A DNA stretch of 64,000 nucleotides, taken from Sambucus nigra. Its lineage: Eukaryota; Streptophyta; Magnoliopsida; Dipsacales; Adoxaceae. Position numbers and translations under genes: made by a program. Below the pieces are notes generated by a model. The model had not been told where the DNA came from, made no database searches, and worked only from the letters and a program-made list of their open reading frames with translations. The stretch spans positions 1,030,001 through 1,094,000 of the forward strand of contig CASBWL010000042.1 in NCBI GenBank assembly GCA_949130495.1, written 5' to 3'. Within the stretch, counting starts at the first letter, position 1; every line of letters begins with the position of its first letter. Shown here piece by piece: positions 48,201 to 56,633 of this stretch.

Positions 48201-51200
48201 AGGCCCATGTGATGTCACATGACCTAGGAGCACCCCCTTTACAATATATTCATAACCCTTCTAGAATGCTTCCCACTAGCCTATAATACAAGCAACAAAC
48301 GTGATAAAAATAAATGAAACTTAATAAAATAAAAGACTAAAAATATTTCAAAATTAATAAACTATCCCTAAAGCTTCACCAATTTCCATCAGGTTCACTA
48401 CGTAAAAATGCAATGTTGTAATATGTAGGAATATGTAGGCGTGATTGTAATCTATACATTCTTTTTTGAATTGTACACACACCAGCCTCAAATGTAACTT
48501 TTTCATTAAAAGCCACAAAACAACTTTACTCTGGTGTAGGTGTATGAGTGCATATATATATTTATAGATTCTCTTGTTTATATATATATATATATAGGAT
48601 TGCAACTCTAGCTGGGTGAGCCGGGGTTGGGGTTGCTCAGGCTCGGCCCGAACTATCTTACCCAAGCTCAAGCACGAGCTCGGCCCGAATTAATTTTTTC
48701 CACCTAACCCTGAACTCGGCTAATATTATATAAATATATATATATCATATTTAGTTTAGTTAATTGTACATCTTTGAGAATGTTTGGTTCACTTGATAAT
48801 TCCTCCGTATTCATAGCCAAGGCAGATTTTGCTATAATTTCTTTCCCTAATTTTTTTTCTTTCTGTTTTTAAGGTTTGTAATTATTTAACTATATAGGTT
48901 AGACTTAGATATATAGATGAAATTCAAAGATCCTTAATGCAAAGACTGAAATTGGAGTGTCCTTTATTTTTAAACAAACTTATAACAATTTATAGCCAAT
49001 ACACAAAGGGTGGTGTTAAAGGCACCACCAAAATTTATATTGGGCACTAAAAGTGTTGTTAGCTAAGCCTTCGATCTTCTTTGCTTCTCCTTCTCTGTCT
49101 GTACAGGATCGATACGTCATCCGTTTTCCTATTCTATCTTTGCTTCTTGGGCTACTTCTCTAAACACATTTCAAGGGTCCTTAGCATTCGTAGTTCTTAT
49201 CTAATCAACTGGAGAGGACTAGTATAAGTTTTGGTTGTGCCTTTAGCACCACCCTTTGTGTATTAGTTATAAATTGTTATAAGTTTGTGTAAAAATAAAG
49301 GGCACTCCAATAATAAATATTTTTATTTATAATTTTATAGGTTTATAAATGGATGAAGGAAAAGTACTATACATCATCAGTTAATTCATTTTCTTGATTA
49401 ACCAATAAAATAACATCATCCAAATTATTATTTTTGGTTATTTTTATTATAGATTGACATTAATTTTGTTCTTGTTTTTGTAGGTGTTTCTTATGCCGCC
49501 AATTGTATAAGAGAGCACATGGAAAGACACCTAAAAGAAAATACTATTAATTTGACACTATTTACTTAAAAGTAAACTAAGTAATTGTTTTAATTTATTT
49601 TATAAGTTTACTGTTTGAATTATACTTATTTTACTTTGTTAACATATTAATGATTTTATTTTATGACACGAATTGGTTGAATTTAGATCAAATACTAAGG
49701 AAGGTTATAAATGAAAATGTTGTCAATTGTATTATGATTCTTGCATGTTGAAGTTCATTGAGCGTGCCCGGCACAGTTGACATCTTGTTCTTTTATATAA
49801 AAGAGGAGTGATGAATGACACTTTCAAGCTTTTTGTGTGGAAATCATATTGTGACAATGAAGTTGCCATTAGTATTGCTCATAGAACTCCTAGGTCTTAC
49901 GGTAGATTTTGAAGCCACATAAGCTTGCACTCCCCATGTGACCCTGTACTCGGATCCACCACTGCCTACCTCTTGTTGAGCCAAGTGATAAGATTCCCCC
50001 TGTAAAGGTACTACCTTAAGGTAAATCATTCATTGTTAATAGATTTGACCCAATAAGCATCAATATAGGCTTCTAGTCTCAAGTGACCATGTCTAGAGAA
50101 TAAAATATATCCCTTGAGGTTGACTTGAGACATATTATCATGCCATAAGCAGCTTCAACGTGAGATGGGAGCATGTCATACTGACTAACAACACTTGCAA
50201 CATAAATTATACCGAATAATTTTAAAAGGTGACTTGGGCTCAAGCCTCGGTGCATCTCAATGTGATAGACCTGGCCCGTTTGGGTTGTATTTGTGTTAGG
50301 TTTTATCGTGTTCTTTGTTTTATTACAGGGTTCAGAATACAAATAACACACAATTCATTTCCTTATCATGTTACGAGACACGACCCGCTATCTAGTACGT
50401 AAATGTGTCATTTCACGTCTTTTAAGCTTGACATGCTAATCTTATTGTATCCTTCGTGAGGCCTTATTGGGTCATATCAAGTCACGTGACACCAGCCATC
50501 TGATAAACATCGGGTTCAACGGTTCTTACCGGGCGAATGAGAGTCTGAACAGTAGACCCAATAACGACCCGTATACGTTAAGAATATAATGTTGTGTCGT
50601 ATCTCGTTTTGCGAGGTCTAACAAGGCGGTTTTTGCACCTAGCCCACACCTCTATGGCCATTAAGGGGGATTGGGGGCATCGCCTCGAGGCATTTGCTTC
50701 TGTTTTTTTTTTCCGTTGCACTCAACAGGAAATCGATAATATTAAAGTGCGAAATCGTATAAGTATCAAAGTGTAAAATCGAAAAGCTCTAATGCAAAAT
50801 TAAAGTGCAAAACTGAAGAAGACAGACCTAACACAAAACTAAAGTGCAAATCCGAATAGTCCTTAATGGTTCTGTATTTATTGTTAGTCATATAACATGG
50901 ATTTATATTAATCTCTCTAATATTTTATTTTGAGAGAGAACTCAAACTGTGCGAATAGAGAGAGGGAACGTGCAATTTTTTATTGTTCTCTTAACGTGCA
51001 AATAAATTTAACATATTAATATATCCTTCCTTTCTTTTTTAGGCACACTGCACACATAATATATCTAAATACACACACAACACAACGTATATTTAAAGTA
51101 TCTGGATATTTCAATTTATATACTTCATTCGTTTCAAATTAAGAGCCACATTTTTCTTTTTGGAACTTTTAAAACAAAGAGTTATGTTTGTAAAATCAAT

Positions 51201-54200
51201 GCACCGAATTCCACAATAGCAATGTTTAAAAAGGCGAGAGGCAAGGCGAGGCGAGGCGTAAGGCTCGAGACGTAGTGAGGCATAAGCCTCACCCAGAAAA
51301 AAAGAGCAAAATAATATTATAAAAATACTAATAAAACCATAGAAAATGAAGTAACAAAGAAATATAAAATAAAGCTTGGGAAAAAAACATCATTGAGGAC
51401 TTTCTCACGTGGTTAAAAAAAAAATTGTTCCCCCGAGATGACTTTTTTACATAATGTTAATTTTATAATATGACAATAAATTAATCAATGCAAAATCAAA
51501 TTGACCAAATCATTTTTTTTAGTTTCATTCACATTGGTTATTTTATAATATGACAATAAATTAATCAATGCAAAATCAGTTTTTTAAGTTTCAATCACAT
51601 ATTGGTTATTTTTTAAAAATTTCTTTCAAGTTTCAATAGTAAATAGTAAAAATTAAGTGCAATTTTAAAACAAAAAAAGAATAAGAGATGGTAAAAACAA
51701 CAATTTTTTTTAAGTTAAGTGCAATTTTAGAAAAATGAAGAACTTTAACCTTTAAAAAAAGACTTCGTGATGGAAGAAGAAAAGGAGTTTTTTTTTTTCT
51801 CGCCTCAGCAAAAAGGCGTGAGGCGCATCGAAGCGTAAGCCTCGAGGGGCATTGAGGCGTAAGCCTCAAATTCTACCCTGAGACTTAAGCCTCGAGGCAT
51901 TTTTTACCCACCTCGTCTCGAGGCGTAAACCTCAAACGCCTTTTTAAACATTGCACAATAGTGCAATAATTTTTAACCATTACAATTGATAAGATTAAAA
52001 TAACGAATCATATTTACCATTGAGTTGCCCTCATCAGAATTTCAGCATTGACTGCCATGATACATTATTTTCGTGATTTTATTAGATTTTTTAAATATAA
52101 AATTTGACTTTTTTCAAATTTAGGCTTACGCCTGATTCCTCCTCGAAGCTTACGCCTCGTCTCCATGCAAATCTTCTTCTAAATTCCCATGAAGGAAAAC
52201 ATTTGTCAAATCAAGTCGTTATCATGTATGAAATTCGTCTTTGCATCTAGAAAGTCTCCTCGTAGTAAGTTACCATACATCTAAGTAAATCTATTTGCAA
52301 CGAGTCTAGCTTTATTATATCTAATGTGAACTGTATCATCGGCATTTTTTTATTTTTGTTAGTGTAATTTTCCTTTCATTATTTTTAATTCTTAGTTGTA
52401 GCTATTTCGTTTAGTGAGGGTTATTTTAGGTATTTTGTAATAAAGAATGTTCAAGGCCACGTGATGTCATGGTGGGGACCTTCAATGATGTCACCCATGA
52501 CATCACATGGATACTAGCATTCTTAGAGAGCAAGTCATGAGCCCTTTCTAGAGCCTTTGTGTTATCCGATAAATAGTGTACTACGCCATTTGGGAAAATC
52601 ATTCCATTAATAGATATTCTGAGTATTACTATTCTTATTTTGAATGCAATTTTTTTGTGTCATTGACATCGTTTACGTCAATTAGTATTTAGAGCCTAGT
52701 CGCTCAACCTGTTGTTGTGGTGGTATACAAAAATCATAAACAAATCAACAATAGTAACGAAGAGAAGCACCCAACCAAAGCGTCGGACCACTCGACTCGT
52801 GGTCATCCTTGCTGAAAAGTCAACTGTCTTCTCAGCCGATTACCCACCACCACCTCACGATTTCTCCACCACCTCGGCTATTCAAGGAACTCGATTGGAG
52901 GAAATGGTTTACCTCCTCAATGCAAAGGTCGACCATATTCTCAGCCTATACCGACGACTACCACCTCCAACACAAACTCCACCGCCATCATTGTCCAAAT
53001 CATCCCAAGACACCAACACAGAGGGTAAACCGCTTCCATCACCGCTACCCCGCAATTGGAGCCCTCGGCAACCATCGGTGAGACCCACCAATCCAAATTC
53101 AGAAAAACTGAAAAAGAAAAGAGAGAGAGGAAGGGGCCTCACTGAATATTGTTTTTCCGGATTCTATTCGTCAGAGTGGCGTCGTTTGATTCTTAATGTC
53201 GAAGTGAGATGCGCTTCAAATGGAACCCCTGGGGGATGCCCTCCAGTTTGTCACATCCTACGGGGTCGCGTAACCCAGCAGCCTGCTGCCTGAAGCAAGC
53301 GTGTTTCGACCCGGAAGGTGTTGATCTCCGGCAAATAAGAGAGAAGAAGCACGCAAAGGAGGAAGAAGTGTGTTTTAACAATAAACTTTTGGGTTTGAAG
53401 TACCTCTTGGCCTATGTTGGCCCATTCCAACCTCACAATAAACAAGGCCCATTTTTAGCTTTTAATTTATATAGAGAATGGGCTTTTAGAACCAGTTTCA
53501 TCCCACCTTGGGCATGTGCCAAAGTTAGAATTCCCAACCCACAAAAAGTTGGTTTTAGCTAAGTGTAAAAAAAATGAGAGAGCTACTTTCTTTGGGTCAT
53601 ACTATATTTCAGAATTTCCACACGAGTCCCTTAAGTTTCAAAGCTCAAGGACGAGCTTGATTTTAAGTGGGGGAGTGTGATGTGAATTGTATTTTGGGAA
53701 TTTTCTTATGTTCTAGGCCATGGGGTGTCACGGTGGGAACCTTTAGTGATATCACTCATGACATTACATGGATGCGAGCATTCTTAAAGAGCAAGTAATG
53801 GTCCATTTGTAGATTCTTCCTTTTATCCCATGAATAGTGTACTACCTCATTTAGGGAAATCATTCCATTATTAGATATTTTAAGAATTACTGCTCTTGTT
53901 TGCAATTGACACCGTTTACCCCAATATCTCTCAACAACTCCTTCAACCCGTTGCTAACAGCTCGAAGAGAAATGAACAAGTATAGCCTCCTTCAACGGTA
54001 TTGATAAAGGCTTCTTTCTAACCTTGGGGAATATCTATAATAAGTAGGAAACAAACGCACCAAAGGACGGATATTGTGAATCATAAGTATTAAAGTTATA
54101 GATATGGTATTGAGTGCATGTTTTATACATATAACCTTAGATCAAGCCACCTCGACTGCCATCCCATTGTGATATAAAATAACTTGGCAAGGGAAAAAAG

Positions 54201-56599
54201 GCTAACTAACCTTTTTGAAACAATGAATTTGGCTCCAACTCCAATGGTATGCAACTTACTGGAAAACTACATGCAATGCAATTTGTTCTTTTTACTTCTT
54301 CAAAATATAAAAAATAAATAATGGGAATGGTACTGTCTGCAAGAAAACATGCCATACGGAAATGAATTCCAAATTGAAAATTCCCTTAAACACCAGAGTT
54401 CAAATAACAATGTAAAACTATAAAAGAAACAAATATTTAAATGAATAAGCAATATGCAAACATTTCAGCAGATTTAATTTAGAGGACAAGATGTGGATAC
54501 AGCATGAGTCCATCTAAAAATGAAGGTTTCTAGGTCGTCTCTGGATAGAGCCGAACTTGGGACGGGATATTCATACTGCCCTAGTATATTATGTGTATAA
54601 ACATGTATGAGGTTCCATGCTTATATGTATACGTGTATATTTTGTGGCACGTATACCACATTAAGAATTTTTAAAGATATGTTTGAATGCGTAGACTATT
54701 CTCCTGGTATCTTGTAAAAGAAAAGGAAATGCATGATCTGTAAGATGTTTAGAATGATACTTGATCATACACATTAGTATATTATGGGCATGGTCACAAA
54801 CCAGTTGCATGTGAAAAGGATATCATTTGGACATGGGACACGGGTACAATACGTCACCGACATGTTAATTCTAAATTGATGGCCAAGAATGCATAGATGA
54901 CACCTCGATGATAAAATAAAAATATAAAAATCCAATATATAAAACTGAAGTATAAACAAATAATATTTCTTTCAAAACTTATTCTTTGATGATTCTTGAG
55001 CTTTTCTCTGAATATTGTGAGATGTCAATCAAAGCTTTGGTTTCTTGCTTAAAGCTTGGAATCAATACTGAGATTATTTTGTGTGCTTATGCTCAGTGTA
55101 CTAAATATTCCAGCCCACCTAGGCACTGCTCTGCCGTCTCGCCTATTCCCAAATACACACACACATATATATATATATATATGGCTACTATTTTTGTGTA
55201 TTTACTGTCAACTACTTAGACTTAGTTCGAATTGTTAAGTTTATTCTTTGTTCTAGTGCTATTTTGGTACATGTGGCTTGAAGTAATTAATAAAATATTT
55301 AATGAGAAAAGAATGGGTGCGGAGAAGGTAAAGCTCATACCATCATTGTGGGCATCGATATTCCCCTGAATCTAATTTTCTTGAACTGGAAGGCTTCGGC
55401 TGGGATTGCGATCTAGGATCTGGAGCACGTTTATTTCAAGCTGCACATAGAGAATCGCAGCTCTGCTCAAGTGGTTTGTTGTTGTTTTTCTTTTCTTGCT
55501 TATTTTGTGTTGTTTTGAAGCTGTTTTGTATAGATTTTCCTCCTTTTTTGTTATGTAAGTGGACTGATTTACTTCATCAATGTATCATTTTTTTTTCAAT
55601 TTAATTGAAGTTTCCTTTTTTTGATTAAAAAAAATATATCTTAAGTTTGTTCTAATAGTTGATAGAAATTATAATTCCTATTCATCATAAATGTTCAAAT
55701 GATTTTTAACGACATGCAAAGTGGCAAGGCTGCTGGAGAGAGAATTATTTTAGTTTATGACGTTTTGTTCTGTTCTATAATGAGAGCAATCACTAGTTAA
55801 GAGTTCAGCTTACTAAAAATTACTTTATATTAGAGAAGTATATTTAAATCACAATTGGATTTATTCAAAAATTGTAAAATGCCCCCACCGTATCTCCCAG
55901 TTATTTACCTTCTCAAGTATCCACAACGCATCTGAAAAATAAAAGATAAACTAGTATACATACAGGATACAGGTCCATGTATCATACCCGTATCCTGATT
56001 TATTTTATAGTTTCTTTTGGGCACGCCTTGGATACATATCAGGCAGGTATCTGTGTATCCATCTACACAATGTGTATACGGCACGGGGGCCCTAATGAAG
56101 TGTCCATGCATTATAGCCCACTTTGCGTCAGAGCCCATGACCAGTGTTCTGAATCGCAATCGCGCCACAGGTGCGCTTCGCGTAAATCGCCTGGCGCAAA
56201 CAATTTTTGCGTTTCAATTTTATAATTAAAAATACAAATAGTAAATAACTTCAAAAAAGCATTCCAAATTAAATATTACATCACTTGAAATAGAGTCATA
56301 GGCTCACAAGGCAACAGAAAAATATGAAGAGCCAAATGATATTTCAAACGATTTATACCTCCCTTCGATCTATGATTACAAGACTTGCAAAATATGCCCT
56401 CCCTTTTCCCCCTCTTTTGCAAAACTATATTTCCAGCATAAATCTTTTTTGGACATTGTTAACTGGTAAAAGAAAATAACTCGGTTTACAACTTAAGAAC
56501 AAAAATCGACTGGAGCAGATTTCAAAGAAAAATCAGCTGAAAGAAAAGGTCTTATAGAAAAAAAAACAGAATACAATGAAGAAATAGGGTTTTAAAAAA

Positions 56600-56633
<34 letters not shown>

